A stretch of DNA of 64,000 nt. It comes from Pseudomonas xantholysinigenes. Lineage in GTDB: Bacteria; Pseudomonadota; Gammaproteobacteria; Pseudomonadales; Pseudomonadaceae. A program made the position numbers and the translations under genes. Below the pieces are notes generated by a model. That model did no database searches, was not told the DNA's origin, and saw nothing but the letters and a program-made list of their open reading frames with translations. The DNA lies in assembly GCF_014268885.2 (NCBI RefSeq), contig NZ_CP077095.1, positions 248,001 to 312,000 of the forward strand, given 5' to 3'. Positions 43,027-52,679 of the stretch are shown here, one piece after another (the first letter of the stretch is position 1; every line of letters starts with the position of its first letter).

Positions 43027-44061
43027 TCAGTCGTGTTCCGGGCCACGCAGATTCTCGAATTGCGACATCCCGTCGGGGATCAGGTCGCGGACGATGGTCG
43101 CGAAGTCGGCGTTGACCAGGTTTTTCGCCCGGCGCAGCAGTACCGGCAACGGGCTCGAAGGCTCGTGGCGGGCGTAGTACTGGAGCAGGCGCTCCAGGCT
43201 CTGCAGCACGTCCTCGCGGCTGTTCACTTCGCCGGGGCGCGCGGCTGGACGCGGCGTGGCAGCGCTGGTCACGGGCGGCTGGTCTTCGTCAGTGTTCGCT
43301 GTCGGCTGCTCGGCGTCGGCCTCGCTCGGCATCGCGCCATCCGGGCTGTAGTCGGCCAGCACCTGCTGGACCTGGCGTAGCGGCTGGCGCAGGGCTGACA
43401 GGTCGACGCCGCTGGCCGAGCCGACCTGGTCGTTGACCCGGTTTTCGATGGTGTCCAGCGCCTCGCGGGCCAGTTGCAGGGCCTGGCGACATTGCGCGAG
43501 CTGCTCGGGGTCGGCGTCACGCAGGGCGGCGGCGAGTTCCTCGGCGCTCAGCTGCTCGCTGGCGAAGTGCTGTACCCCGGCGGCATGCAGGGCGGCGCGC
43601 AGGGTCACCGGGCCGAAGGCGCGGGAGCGCACCAGCACGGCGTCGCGCAGCAGGGCGATGTTGGTGTCGCAGGTGAGACCGGCCAAGGCGTTGACCCGCA
43701 CGGTGGGGTCGTTGTCGTCGGCGGCGTCCAGTTGCGGGTGCAGGTACAGCCAGTATTCGCCCAGCAGGTCGCGAATCAGCTCGAGGCTGGCGGCCAGGCC
43801 CGGCAGGCCGTGCAGGGCCAGGTTGGCCTGGACCAGGAAGTGGGTGATGCGCAGGTCCTTGCTGCGTTGCAGCAGGGTGGCGCAGGACTGCTCGATGGCG
43901 CGCCACTGGGGTGGTTCGGCCGGCTGTACGGCGTCGCCCATCACACGCTCGGGGCGGCCCTGGGCATCACGTTCCAGTTGCAGGAATTCGGCGTCGTATT
44001 CGAGATCGTCGCCACAGGGGAAGTCTGCGGAAATAGCGGCGAGCAGCAGCGGCGAGTTCAC
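43027..44061 (-). CDS. tssA: T6SS assembly protein TssA
   Basis: Predicted 344-residue protein with the ImpA N-terminal domain (PLLLAAISADFPCGDDLEYDAEF) and a C-terminal region LQSLERLLQYYARHEPSSPLP with FENLRG near the end. It primes sheath polymerisation. I choose GTG 44061 because GGAG lies at proper spacing before it and the family begins there; an in-frame ATG at 44145 would extend it by 28 residues of uncertain coding value. First gene of the minus-strand tss unit. Confidence 0.9.
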   Translation of the reverse strand: MNSPLLLAAISADFPCGDDLEYDAEFLQLERDAQGRPERVMGDAVQPAEPPQWRAIEQSCATLLQRSKDLRITHFLVQANLALHGLPGLAASLELIRDLLGEYWLYLHPQLDAADDNDPTVRVNALAGLTCDTNIALLRDAVLVRSRAFGPVTLRAALHAAGVQHFASEQLSAEELAAALRDADPEQLAQCRQALQLAREALDTIENRVNDQVGSASGVDLSALRQPLRQVQQVLADYSPDGAMPSEADAEQPTANTDEDQPPVTSAATPRPAARPGEVNSREDVLQSLERLLQYYARHEPSSPLPVLLRRAKNLVNADFATIVRDLIPDGMSQFENLRGPEHD

Positions 44062-44151
44062 CAGAATTCGATCTCCATATCGGCCCTTGGCACGGGCTTC
44101 GTATACACCAAGTTGCAAATGTGAACTGGCGCACAAACTTGTCAAAGAATG

Positions 44152-44178
44152 CGAAGTTGATATCAGTGTGATATCACT
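44152..44178. promoter_or_regulatory. Tandem TGATATCA palindromes near the tssA promoter
   Basis: Two copies of the perfect 8-base palindrome TGATATCA are separated by GTG and framed by AAGT and CTTT, giving a larger near-symmetric site about 20-40 bases downstream of the predicted tssA-side promoter. This looks like an operator for a dimeric regulator, none of which is encoded in the island. Confidence 0.45.
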
Positions 44179-44199
44179 TTGGCACTCTCAAGTTGCGCA

Positions 44200-44228
44200 T
44201 TTATGGTTTATTTCCAAATTGCTGTCAA
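44200..44228 (-). promoter_or_regulatory. Putative sigma-70 promoter of the minus-strand tss unit
   Basis: Read on the minus strand: TTGACA at 44228-44223, a 17-base spacer, then CATAAA at 44205-44200. It points towards tssA and lies in the 397-bp gap between the two divergent tss units, which holds no other gene. I found no equally good promoter pointing to fha. Confidence 0.55.
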
Positions 44229-44458
44229 GGTAAGCTACGCGCCGCGAGAGGGTGACTGTGAACCAGTTGGCAAGCCTTCGTGTCCATTGGTCAGGTGCCA
44301 TCAAAGTGCCTTGCCGATAGGGTTTAATACGACCTTCCGGAATGCGGCTTTTCGGCGCGGACCCAGTATTTATGGGGTTTCTGCTGGTTTGCCTGGTCGG
44401 GCTTGTTCATCCACTCAAATGGATGGATAAGTGTTTCATATATATGCAAGGAGGCATG

Positions 44459-45787
44459 ATGGCACTTTGCCTGACCATCACCAGTTACCACAAGATCACG
44501 CCAGGACAATGTCCGGAGAAGTTGCTGGAAACCGGTGCCATTACGGTGGGAAGAGCCACGGATAACGATTGGGTATTGCCCGATCCCGAGCGCCTTGTAT
44601 CTTCGAAACATTGTGTAATCCAATTCAAGGATGGCCGCTATTACCTGACCGATAACAGCACCAACGGCGTGGAGTTGGTACACGCCGGTATTCGCCTGCG
44701 CCGCGGTAACAGCGAGCCATTGATGGATGGTGAAGTTATTCGGATTGGCGATTACGAGATCCAGGCGCGCATCGATGCCGGCCTGGCGATCCCGCTGGCC
44801 GGGCAGCCCGAGGCGCACAGCTTCGAGGCGCTGATGGCCAACCAGGCGGCGCCGAGCGCACCCATCGCCGGTGCGCCGGCGGCCTTCCTGCAAGGGGCGT
44901 CCAACCACGACACCTTGCCGGATCTGTTCGATTTTCTTGGCCCGGCCAGCGTGCCGCCGGTGAGCCAGCCGGACCATGTGCCAGCACAGCAGCACGACTT
45001 CCGCCCGCCGACGCCTGTCGCCGCGCCAGCTGCCCCCGGGGTGATTCCCGCCGACTGGGCGCTGTTTGATGACACGCCGGCTCCGGAACCGCAAATCGCG
45101 CCGGTTGCCCCTGCGCCACAAGCCATTGCAGAGCCCGTCTCGGCCCCGGTCGCGCCTGTTGCGCCGGCCCCGGTGGCTCCGGCTCGGCCTGCCAATAACG
45201 ACGCTTTGCTCCAGGCTTTCCTGCGTGGTGCCGGGATCGAGCACCTGCGTATCGACGCCGCCGATGCCGCGGCGCAGATGGAGGCCATTGGCCGTAGCTA
45301 CCGGTTGATGGTCGAGGGCTTGATCGACGTACTGCGTGCGCGCAGTAGCCTCAAGGGCGAGTTTCGCATGCAGCAGACCAGCATCGCCCCGGTGCAGAAC
45401 AACCCACTGAAATTCGCCCCCAACGCCGACGAGGCGTTGCTGTTGCTACTGCGTCACGGCAGCCAGGCGTTCATGGCCCCGGACCAGGCGGTGCGCGATA
45501 GCTTCGACGATTTGCGCGCCCACCAACTGGCAGTGATGGCCGGCGTCGAGGCGGCGCTCAAGCACCTGCTGGCGCGTTTCGAGCCGGCGCGCCTGGAAGA
45601 GCGCCTGGCCCCTGCCGCCGGGTTGTCGAAGCTGTTCGGCGGCTCGCGCCAGGCCCATTGCTGGCAGCAGTTCACCTCGCTGTACCAGCAGATTTCCCGC
45701 GAGGCCGAGGACGATTTCCAGGACCTGTTCGGCCGCGAGTTCAGCCGCGCCTACCAGGCTCACAGCCAACGCATGCAACGCCCCTGA
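44459..45787 (+). CDS. fha: FHA-domain T6SS protein Fha (TagH)
   Basis: Predicted 442-residue protein. The FHA phosphothreonine-binding domain is at about 20-95 (VGRATDNDWVLPDPERLVSSKHCVI, DNSTNGV). A Pro/Ala-rich linker (about 150-245) joins it to a C-terminal TagH-type domain (about 250-442). In H1-T6SS, Fha1 phosphorylated by PpkA promotes assembly and firing; PppA reverses it. ATG 44459 is chosen after an AAGGAGG site; ATG 44456 is an alternative. First gene of the plus-strand unit. Confidence 0.92.
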   Translation: MALCLTITSYHKITPGQCPEKLLETGAITVGRATDNDWVLPDPERLVSSKHCVIQFKDGRYYLTDNSTNGVELVHAGIRLRRGNSEPLMDGEVIRIGDYEIQARIDAGLAIPLAGQPEAHSFEALMANQAAPSAPIAGAPAAFLQGASNHDTLPDLFDFLGPASVPPVSQPDHVPAQQHDFRPPTPVAAPAAPGVIPADWALFDDTPAPEPQIAPVAPAPQAIAEPVSAPVAPVAPAPVAPARPANNDALLQAFLRGAGIEHLRIDAADAAAQMEAIGRSYRLMVEGLIDVLRARSSLKGEFRMQQTSIAPVQNNPLKFAPNADEALLLLLRHGSQAFMAPDQAVRDSFDDLRAHQLAVMAGVEAALKHLLARFEPARLEERLAPAAGLSKLFGGSRQAHCWQQFTSLYQQISREAEDDFQDLFGREFSRAYQAHSQRMQRP

Positions 45788-45836
45788 GGCCACCGCCCGG
45801 GACCCAGGAAGAACCGAATACGTCATGAGGACGAGG

Positions 45837-46334
45837 ATGAGTGCAACAAGACTGATCGCAGCCCTGGCCATCGTGCTGCTCAGTGCCTGCAGCAAGGACA
45901 CGCCGGTCGAAGCCAGCGCCCCAACCGAGGCCGGGACTGCGGGCATCACCCTGTACTTCAGCGCCGCCGCCGGGCTCAACCCGGGCGCGAGCGGCACGCC
46001 CGCGCCTGTACGGGTGCGCATCTACGAGCTGAAGAACAGTGCCGCGTTTGCCCGCGCCGACTATTTCGCCCTGGCCGAGCGTGCCCCGGCGACCCTCGCC
46101 GCCGACCTGATCGACCAGGACGAAGTGCTGTTGCAGCCCGGCGAGCAACTGCGCCTGGAGCGCCCGCTCGACCCGGCCACCCGCCAGGTCGGCCTGGTGG
46201 TCGGCTACCGCGAGATCGACCAGGCCCAGTGGCGCAGCGTGCTGCCGGTGCCGCCCCGCGATTATCAGATCAGCCTCGATGTGCGCGCCGTGCGCAGCGC
46301 CGTGGCCACCCCACAACCTGAGCCTGCCCGCTAG
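45837..46334 (+). CDS. tssJ: T6SS outer-membrane lipoprotein TssJ
   Basis: Predicted 165-residue lipoprotein with signal peptide and lipobox LSAC, followed by a transthyretin-like TssJ domain (VRVRIYELKNSAAFARADYFAL). It anchors TssM at the outer membrane. ATG 45837 has a GAGG site in front; ATG 45825 would add four residues. Confidence 0.93.
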   Translation: MSATRLIAALAIVLLSACSKDTPVEASAPTEAGTAGITLYFSAAAGLNPGASGTPAPVRVRIYELKNSAAFARADYFALAERAPATLAADLIDQDEVLLQPGEQLRLERPLDPATRQVGLVVGYREIDQAQWRSVLPVPPRDYQISLDVRAVRSAVATPQPEPAR

Positions 46335-46350
46335 GCAATCGGAGTACTGC

Positions 46351-47685
46351 ATGTCCTGGAACAATCGCGTGGTCTGGTCGGAAGGGATGTTCATCACGAC
46401 CCAGCACTTCCAGCAGCACGACCGCTACCTGGAGCACTTCGTCGATACCCGCAGCCGGCCGCTGAGCGCCGCCGCCTGGGGTTTCTCCGAGCTGCTCATC
46501 GACCAGGGCCTGCTGGCCCAGGGCAAGCTGGCGATCCTCAGTGCCCGTGGCCTGTTGCCCGATGGCACGCCGTTCGACATCCCCCGTGACGACCTGCCGC
46601 CGCCGCCACTGGACGTTCCCGATGCGCTGCGCGACGGCGTGATCTACCTGGGCCTGCCGCTCAAACGCGCCGGCGCCAGGGACACCGTCGACGACGGCGA
46701 GCCGCTCGATGGCGCGCGCTACGTCAGCCGTGTCAGCGAAGTGCGTGACGACAACGCCCCGTTCGAGAACCGCGCGCCCCTGGCCCTGGGCAGCCGCGCC
46801 CTGCGCCTGCTGCGTGGCGAGGATGGCCTGGGCGACTACGCCGCGCTGGGCGTGGTGCGGGTGCGCGAGAAGCGTGCCGACCGCGCCCTGGTGCTGGATG
46901 ACAGCTACATCCCGCCACTGCTTGATGTGACTGCCAACAACACCCTCTCGGGGTTTCGTGGTGAGTTGCTGGGCCTGCTGCACCAGCGCGGCGAGGCCCT
47001 GGCTGGGCGCGTAGTGGCTTCGGCCAACGGCGGTGCCTCGGAGATTGCCGACTTCATGCTGCTGCAACTGGTCAATCGCGCCCAGCCGCTGGTCGAGCAC
47101 CTCGACCAGTTGACGCCGCTGCACCCTGAGCGGTTGTACAGCGAGCTGGTGGCGCTGGCCGGCGAGTTCGCCACCTTCACCCGCGACGGGCGTCGCCCCG
47201 AAACCTTCCCGGTGTACCAGCACGATGACCTGGCCGCGACTTTCGCCCCGGTCATGGCCGCCCTGCGCGAAGCCTTGTCGATGCTGATCGACAGCAAGGC
47301 GGTGGCCATCCCGCTGGTCGAGAAGGCCTATGGCATCCACGTCGGCATGCTTGCCGATCGCAGCCTGCTGGACAGCGCCAGCTTCATCCTGGTGGTGCGC
47401 GCCGACGTGCCCAGCGAGACCCTGCGCAGCCGTTTCGGCCAGCAGAGCAAGATCGGCTCGGTGGAGCACATTCGCGACCTGGTCAACCTGCAACTGCCGG
47501 GCATCGGCCTGCTGCCGTTGCCGGTGGCGCCACGGCAGATTCCGTTCCACGCAGGCTCCACCTACTTTGAGCTCGATCGGGGCAGTGAGCATTGGAAACA
47601 GCTGCAGCATTCCGGTGGTTTCGCCTTCTATGTCGCCGGTGAGTTCCCTGGCCTGAACCTGGCCTTCTGGGCGATTCGGGGATAA
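46351..47685 (+). CDS. tssK: T6SS baseplate-membrane linker TssK
   Basis: Predicted 444-residue protein opening with RVVWSEGMFITTQHFQQHDRY, the TssK signature. It trimerises and links the baseplate wedges to the TssL/TssM membrane complex. The start follows GGAG at 6 bases. A REP pair separates it from tssL. Confidence 0.96.
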   Translation: MSWNNRVVWSEGMFITTQHFQQHDRYLEHFVDTRSRPLSAAAWGFSELLIDQGLLAQGKLAILSARGLLPDGTPFDIPRDDLPPPPLDVPDALRDGVIYLGLPLKRAGARDTVDDGEPLDGARYVSRVSEVRDDNAPFENRAPLALGSRALRLLRGEDGLGDYAALGVVRVREKRADRALVLDDSYIPPLLDVTANNTLSGFRGELLGLLHQRGEALAGRVVASANGGASEIADFMLLQLVNRAQPLVEHLDQLTPLHPERLYSELVALAGEFATFTRDGRRPETFPVYQHDDLAATFAPVMAALREALSMLIDSKAVAIPLVEKAYGIHVGMLADRSLLDSASFILVVRADVPSETLRSRFGQQSKIGSVEHIRDLVNLQLPGIGLLPLPVAPRQIPFHAGSTYFELDRGSEHWKQLQHSGGFAFYVAGEFPGLNLAFWAIRG

Positions 47686-47723
47686 ATCGTGATGTTTGTC
47701 GTTCGACTCGACCCAACCTGGAC

Positions 47724-47814
47724 TCTGTGGGAGCGGGCTTGCCCGCGAAACAGGCGACTCGGTGCTTGGCACCGGCTGCGCCGGTGTTCGCGGGCAAGCC
47801 CGCTCCCACAGGGG
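47724..47814. repeat. Inverted REP pair in the tssK-tssL gap
   Basis: CTGTGGGAGCGGGCTTGCCCGCG and its inverted copy CGCGGGCAAGCCCGCTCCCACAG enclose about 45 bp with a further GGCACCGGCTGCGCCGGTG hairpin. The arms match perfectly over more than 20 bases. Confidence 0.93.
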
Positions 47815-47865
47815 CACTCGAATCACAGGGCCACCCCCCATCCAAGGACCGGAGACTAAGCCGCG

Positions 47866-49176
47866 ATGCAACCGGACGATCCGCTCGCCAACGACCGCAC
47901 CCAGTTCATGCCGCGCCCCGGTGGCCGTGGCCCGCAATCGGCCACGCCGACACCGGCTGCGCCGCCGCCACCGCTGAACGTGCCCGCCGCGCCGCTGGCA
48001 GCCGGCCAGGCCGAGGGCCTCAACCCGCTGGAGCAGGCGGCAGGCCCGCTGCTGGCGCTGCTCACCCGGCTGCGCAACACCATCGCCCACCCGGCGCCGG
48101 CCAGCCTGCGCGCGCAACTGCTGGCCTACCTGCGCCAGTTCGAGGAACGCGCCGAGGCCGCGGGCGTGCCGCGCAACGAAGTGCTGCTGGCACGTTACGC
48201 GTTGTGCACCGCGCTCGACGAGGCGGTGCTCAGCACGCCCTGGGGCAGCGCCAGCGACTGGGGCAAGCAGAGCCTGCTGATCACCGTGCACAACGAGGCC
48301 TGGGGTGGCGAAAAGGTCTTCCAGCTGATGGAGCACTGCCTGCAAAGCCCGCGTGAGCGCCTGCACCTGCTGGAACTGCTGTACCTGTGCACCAGCCTTG
48401 GCTTTGAAGGCCGCTACCGGGTGATGAACGGCGGCCGCGCTCAACTCGAGGCCCTGCGCGAACGCACCGCCGCGACCATCCGTGGCGCCCGTGGCGAGAT
48501 CGAGCGCGAGCTGTCGCCGCACTGGCGCGGCGTCACGGTGGCGCGCGATCGCCTGGCGCAGTTCGTGCCGCCCTGGGTCGGCCTGGCGGTGGCCCTGGCG
48601 CTGCTGTTGCTGGTGCTGTTCGGCTTGCGCCTGAAACTGGCCGCCGATGCCGAGCCGGTATTCCGTGGCATCCACGCCCTGGGCGAGATCCCGGTGCAGG
48701 CCATGGACCGCCCGGTGGTCCAGCCCAAGCCCATCGAACGCCCACGCCTGGCAGGCTTCCTCGCCGACGACATCAAGGCCGGGCGGGTCGCCGTGGAGGA
48801 CGCGGTGGACCGCTCGGTGGTGACCATCCGTGGCGACGAGCTGTTCGCCTCGGCCAGCGCCAGCATCAAGGACGATTTCCAGCCCTTGATGCTGCGCATT
48901 GCCGAGGCCGTGGCCAAGGTCAAGGGCAACGTCAAGGTCACCGGCCACAGCGACAACCAGCGCATTGCCACGCTGCGCTTCCCGTCCAACTGGGCGCTGT
49001 CCCAGGCCCGGGCCGAGGAGGTCAAGGACATCCTGGCCGCCCGTACCGGCCAGCCAGGACGCTTCACCGCGCAGGGCCTGAGCGACACCGAGCCGCTGGC
49101 GTCGAACGACAGCGCGCAGGGCCGGGCGAAGAATCGCCGGGTTGAAATCACCGTTCTGGCGGAGGGCGTCGAGTGA
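47866..49176 (+). CDS. tssL: T6SS inner-membrane protein TssL with OmpA-type domain
   Basis: Predicted 436-residue protein. A Pro-rich N-terminus precedes the DotU domain (about 55-225, including ALCTALDEAVLSTPWG), one transmembrane segment near 240-258, and a C-terminal OmpA/MotB peptidoglycan-binding domain (about 320-430; VTGHSDNQRIATLRFPSN, NRRVEI). It forms the membrane complex with TssM and TssJ. Stop overlaps the tssM start. Confidence 0.96.
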   Translation: MQPDDPLANDRTQFMPRPGGRGPQSATPTPAAPPPPLNVPAAPLAAGQAEGLNPLEQAAGPLLALLTRLRNTIAHPAPASLRAQLLAYLRQFEERAEAAGVPRNEVLLARYALCTALDEAVLSTPWGSASDWGKQSLLITVHNEAWGGEKVFQLMEHCLQSPRERLHLLELLYLCTSLGFEGRYRVMNGGRAQLEALRERTAATIRGARGEIERELSPHWRGVTVARDRLAQFVPPWVGLAVALALLLLVLFGLRLKLAADAEPVFRGIHALGEIPVQAMDRPVVQPKPIERPRLAGFLADDIKAGRVAVEDAVDRSVVTIRGDELFASASASIKDDFQPLMLRIAEAVAKVKGNVKVTGHSDNQRIATLRFPSNWALSQARAEEVKDILAARTGQPGRFTAQGLSDTEPLASNDSAQGRAKNRRVEITVLAEGVE

Positions 49177-52100
49177 AGGCGTTTTTCAGTTTTGTCATTC
49201 GCTGGGTGATCCCGGTGCTGGGCCTGCTGGCCCTGAGCCTGATCATCTGGTTTGTCGGTCCATTGCTGGATGTGCTGGCGCCGGTCACCCCGCGCGTGGT
49301 GCTGATCGTCCTGCTGTTCGCGGCGTGGCTTGCCTACCGGGCATGGCGCATCGTCCAGGCCCGCCGGCAGGCGGCGAAAGTCATGGAAAGCCTGGCCGCC
49401 GAAACGGCGCCGGACCCTGCCAGCCTCGCCACCGCCGAAGAGCTGGCGACCCTGCGCCAGCGCATGGACGAGGCCCTGGTGCTGCTGAAGAAGGCGCGTC
49501 TGGGCGGTGACGAACGGCGCAACCTCTATGAGTTGCCGTGGTATGTGATCATCGGCCCGCCCGGTTCGGGCAAGACCACCGCGCTGGTCAACTCCGGCCT
49601 GCATTTCCCGCTGGCGGCGCAGTTGGGCGAGGGGGCCATCCGTGGCGTGGGCGGCACGCGCAACTGCGACTGGTGGTTCACCGACCAAGCCGTGCTGCTG
49701 GATACCGCCGGGCGCTACACCACCCAGGACAGCCATGCCCAGGTAGACAAGGCCGCCTGGCTGGGTTTTCTCGACCTGCTCAAGAGCCAGCGCTCGCGCC
49801 GGCCGATCGACGGCGCGTTCATCGCCATCAGCCTGTCCGATCTGCTGCTGGGCAGCGATGCCGAGCGCGCCGCCCATGCGACGGCCATCCGCAAGCGCAT
49901 CCAGGAGCTGTACAGCCAGTTGGGCGTGCGCTTCCCGATCTACCTGATGCTGACCAAGCTCGACCTGGTGCCAGGCTTCATGGAGTTCTTCGACAACCTG
50001 AGCAAGGATGAGCGCGCCCAGGTGTGGGGCATGACCTTCGCCCTGGATGACGGCCAGCAGGGCGATGGCCCGTTGGCCCAGTTCGGCAGCGAATTCGGCC
50101 TGCTGGAGCAGCGCTTGAACCAGCGTTTGGTCGAACGCCTGCAACAAGAGCGCGACCCGGCGCGGCGCGACCTGGTGTACGGTTTCGTCCAGCAGTTCGC
50201 CGCCCTGCGCGGCAACCTCACGACTTTCCTCGATGGCATCTTCAAGCCCAATGCCTTCGAAGAGCGCGCGCTGCTGCGCGGCGTGTACTTCACCAGCGGC
50301 ACCCAGGAAGGCAGCCCGATCGACCGCCTGATCGGCAGCATGGCCCAGAGCATGGGCCTGGATCGCGCGCACCTGGCTCGCCAGAGCGGCAGCGGGCGCA
50401 GCTACTTCATCGAGAAACTGTTCAGCGCGGTGGCCTTCGCCGAGCGCGGCCTGGTCGGTAGCAATCCCAAGGTCGAGCAGCGGCGCAAATGGATCGCCCG
50501 TGGCGCCCTGGCCCTGAGCGTGGCCCTGGTGCTGGTGGTCGGCACCCTGTGGACCCTGAGCTACCGCGCCAACCAGCAGTACATCGCCGAAGTCGACAGC
50601 CGCCTCAAGCCTTTGGGCAAGAGTGTGCAGGAGCTGAGCCCGGCGCAGCGCAACGTGGTCGAGGTGCTGCCGCTGCTCAACGCCGTGCGTCGCCTGGCCG
50701 ACGATCCACCGGGCTGGGCCGAGGGGCTGGGCCTGTACCAGGGCGACATGCTCGAAGGCGAGTCCGACAGCGTCTACCGCAAGCTGCTGATCGCCATCTT
50801 CGCCCCGCGCCTGGTCACCCGCATCGAAGAGCAGCTGTACGCCGGAGGCCCGTCCGACTACCTGTACGAAGGGCTCAAGGCCTACCTGATGCTGGCTGAC
50901 GGTGAGCATTACGACCCTGAGTTCATCAAGGCCTGGATTACCCTCGACTGGGAGCGCAGCCTGCCCCGCGACCTCGCTCCGGACTTGCGCCAGGCCCTGT
51001 CCCAGCACCTGGCGGCGCTGTTCGACAAGCGCCCGCCCAATGCCCGCCTCGACCAACGCTTGATCGACGACACCCGTCGCCAGTTGCAGCAGCTGCCGGT
51101 GGCCCAGCGCGTCTACGATCGGGTCAAGCGGCAGAAACTGCCGGCCGGGGTCAGCGACTTCCGGGTCAGTGATGCCGCCGGTCGTGATGCGGCGCTGGTG
51201 TTCCGCTTCAAGAACGGCAAGCCACTGAGCGAGCCGTTGCCGGGCATCTTCACCGTCGAGGGTTACCGCAAGGCGTTCCTGGCCGCCAGCCTGGCGCACA
51301 GCGAGACCCTGGCCGAGGAGCGCTGGGTGCTGGGTCGCGAGGCCAGTGAGGCGGGCGACGCCAAGCGCCTGGCCGACGACGTGCTGCAGCTGTATTACCA
51401 GGACTACATCCGCAACTGGGAGGCGCTGCTGGCCGACCTGGACTTCGTGCCCATCACCAGTGTCGGCCAGGCTGCCGATGTGCTGCGGGTGCTGTCCGGG
51501 CCGACTTCGCCGATGAAGAAGCTGCTGCAAGCGGTGGCCAAGGAAACCAACCTGGCCCAGCCAACCACCCTCGACAAGGTCCAGGCCAAGGCCGAGCAGG
51601 CCGGTGTCGACCAGCTGCGCCAGCGCCTCGGCGGCCTGCTGGGCGATACGCCGCTGCCCAGCGACAACCCGGCGGCCCGTGAGGTCGACCCGGTGACCGC
51701 GCACTTCGCCGAACTGGCCGCCCTGGTGGACACCGGTGAAGGCCAGCCGGCGGCCATCGATGGCCTGCTGACTGACCTCAATGCGCTGTACGTGCAAGTC
51801 AGCGCCATGGTCGGCGCCAGTGGCGATGCGCTACTGGGCGAGGCCAAGAACCAGGCCCAGGCCGCGGCGCAGCGCGTTGCCCTGGGCGCGGCGCGCCAGC
51901 CCAAGGTGGTGCAGAACCTGGTGGGTTCGGTGCTCGGCTCCACCCACAACCTGGTCATGGGCGGCGTGCGCAACCAGCTCAATGCCGCCTGGACCAGCGA
52001 GGTGGTCAACGTCTACCGCCAGTCCCTCAGCGGGCGCTACCCGCTGGTGGCGGGCAGTGCGCGCGATGCCACCCTGGAAGACTTCGGCCAGTTCTTCGGC

Positions 52101-52679
52101 GTTGGCGGGGTGATGGACAACTACTTCCGCAAGTACCTGCAACCCTACGTCAACACCTCCAGCACACCCTGGAGCTGGCAGCCGGGCGCGGCGCAGAAGC
52201 TGGGGATCAACAGCAACGTGCTGCAAACCTTCCAGCGTGCGGCGAGCATCCGTGATGCCTTCTTCCGCAACAGCAACGGCGTGCAGCCTGGAGTGCGCTT
52301 CGAACTCAAGCCGGTGGCGATGGACGCGACCATCACCCAGTTCCTGCTCGACCTCGACGGCCAGCAAGTCAGCTACGACCATGGCCCGAGCCGGCCGGTG
52401 GCGCTGCAGTGGCCCAACCCCAACAGCATTGGCGTGGTGCGTTTGTCTATCTCGCCACCCTCGGTCACTGGCCGTTCCGGGCTGACCGTGGAAGGGCCGT
52501 GGGCCTGGTTCCGCCTGCTCGACCAGTCCGACCTGGTGGCTGGCAGCTCGCCGGAGCGCTTCAACCTGCGCCTGCGCGTCGATGGCGCCAGTGTGTCCTA
52601 CGAGCTGCGTGCCAGCAGCGCCTTCAACCCATTCCGCAGCCGAGTGCTCAGCGGTTTCAGCCTGCCGGAGCATCTGTGA
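49173..52679 (+). CDS. tssM: T6SS inner-membrane protein TssM (IcmF)
   Basis: Predicted 1168-residue protein. Two N-terminal transmembrane segments (about 8-30 and 35-55), a cytoplasmic NTPase-like domain with Walker A GPPGSGKTT near 128-136, a third transmembrane segment near 445-465, and a large periplasmic region that spans to TssJ. The GTG start at 49173 overlaps the tssL stop, and the stop overlaps tagF. Confidence 0.97.
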   Translation: MKAFFSFVIRWVIPVLGLLALSLIIWFVGPLLDVLAPVTPRVVLIVLLFAAWLAYRAWRIVQARRQAAKVMESLAAETAPDPASLATAEELATLRQRMDEALVLLKKARLGGDERRNLYELPWYVIIGPPGSGKTTALVNSGLHFPLAAQLGEGAIRGVGGTRNCDWWFTDQAVLLDTAGRYTTQDSHAQVDKAAWLGFLDLLKSQRSRRPIDGAFIAISLSDLLLGSDAERAAHATAIRKRIQELYSQLGVRFPIYLMLTKLDLVPGFMEFFDNLSKDERAQVWGMTFALDDGQQGDGPLAQFGSEFGLLEQRLNQRLVERLQQERDPARRDLVYGFVQQFAALRGNLTTFLDGIFKPNAFEERALLRGVYFTSGTQEGSPIDRLIGSMAQSMGLDRAHLARQSGSGRSYFIEKLFSAVAFAERGLVGSNPKVEQRRKWIARGALALSVALVLVVGTLWTLSYRANQQYIAEVDSRLKPLGKSVQELSPAQRNVVEVLPLLNAVRRLADDPPGWAEGLGLYQGDMLEGESDSVYRKLLIAIFAPRLVTRIEEQLYAGGPSDYLYEGLKAYLMLADGEHYDPEFIKAWITLDWERSLPRDLAPDLRQALSQHLAALFDKRPPNARLDQRLIDDTRRQLQQLPVAQRVYDRVKRQKLPAGVSDFRVSDAAGRDAALVFRFKNGKPLSEPLPGIFTVEGYRKAFLAASLAHSETLAEERWVLGREASEAGDAKRLADDVLQLYYQDYIRNWEALLADLDFVPITSVGQAADVLRVLSGPTSPMKKLLQAVAKETNLAQPTTLDKVQAKAEQAGVDQLRQRLGGLLGDTPLPSDNPAAREVDPVTAHFAELAALVDTGEGQPAAIDGLLTDLNALYVQVSAMVGASGDALLGEAKNQAQAAAQRVALGAARQPKVVQNLVGSVLGSTHNLVMGGVRNQLNAAWTSEVVNVYRQSLSGRYPLVAGSARDATLEDFGQFFGVGGVMDNYFRKYLQPYVNTSSTPWSWQPGAAQKLGINSNVLQTFQRAASIRDAFFRNSNGVQPGVRFELKPVAMDATITQFLLDLDGQQVSYDHGPSRPVALQWPNPNSIGVVRLSISPPSVTGRSGLTVEGPWAWFRLLDQSDLVAGSSPERFNLRLRVDGASVSYELRASSAFNPFRSRVLSGFSLPEHL

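Noticed and set aside
44179..44198. Sigma-54-like promoter TGGCAC...TTGC upstream of the tss units
   Set aside because: The GG and GC elements are 12 bases apart instead of the required 10, so it should not bind sigma-54 holoenzyme.
48441..51797. 1118-codon open frame antisense to tssM
   Set aside because: High GC and codon bias create long antisense frames; the product has no recognisable domain and tssM is certain. The same holds for long antisense frames over pckA, fdhF, the siderophore receptor and ppkA.
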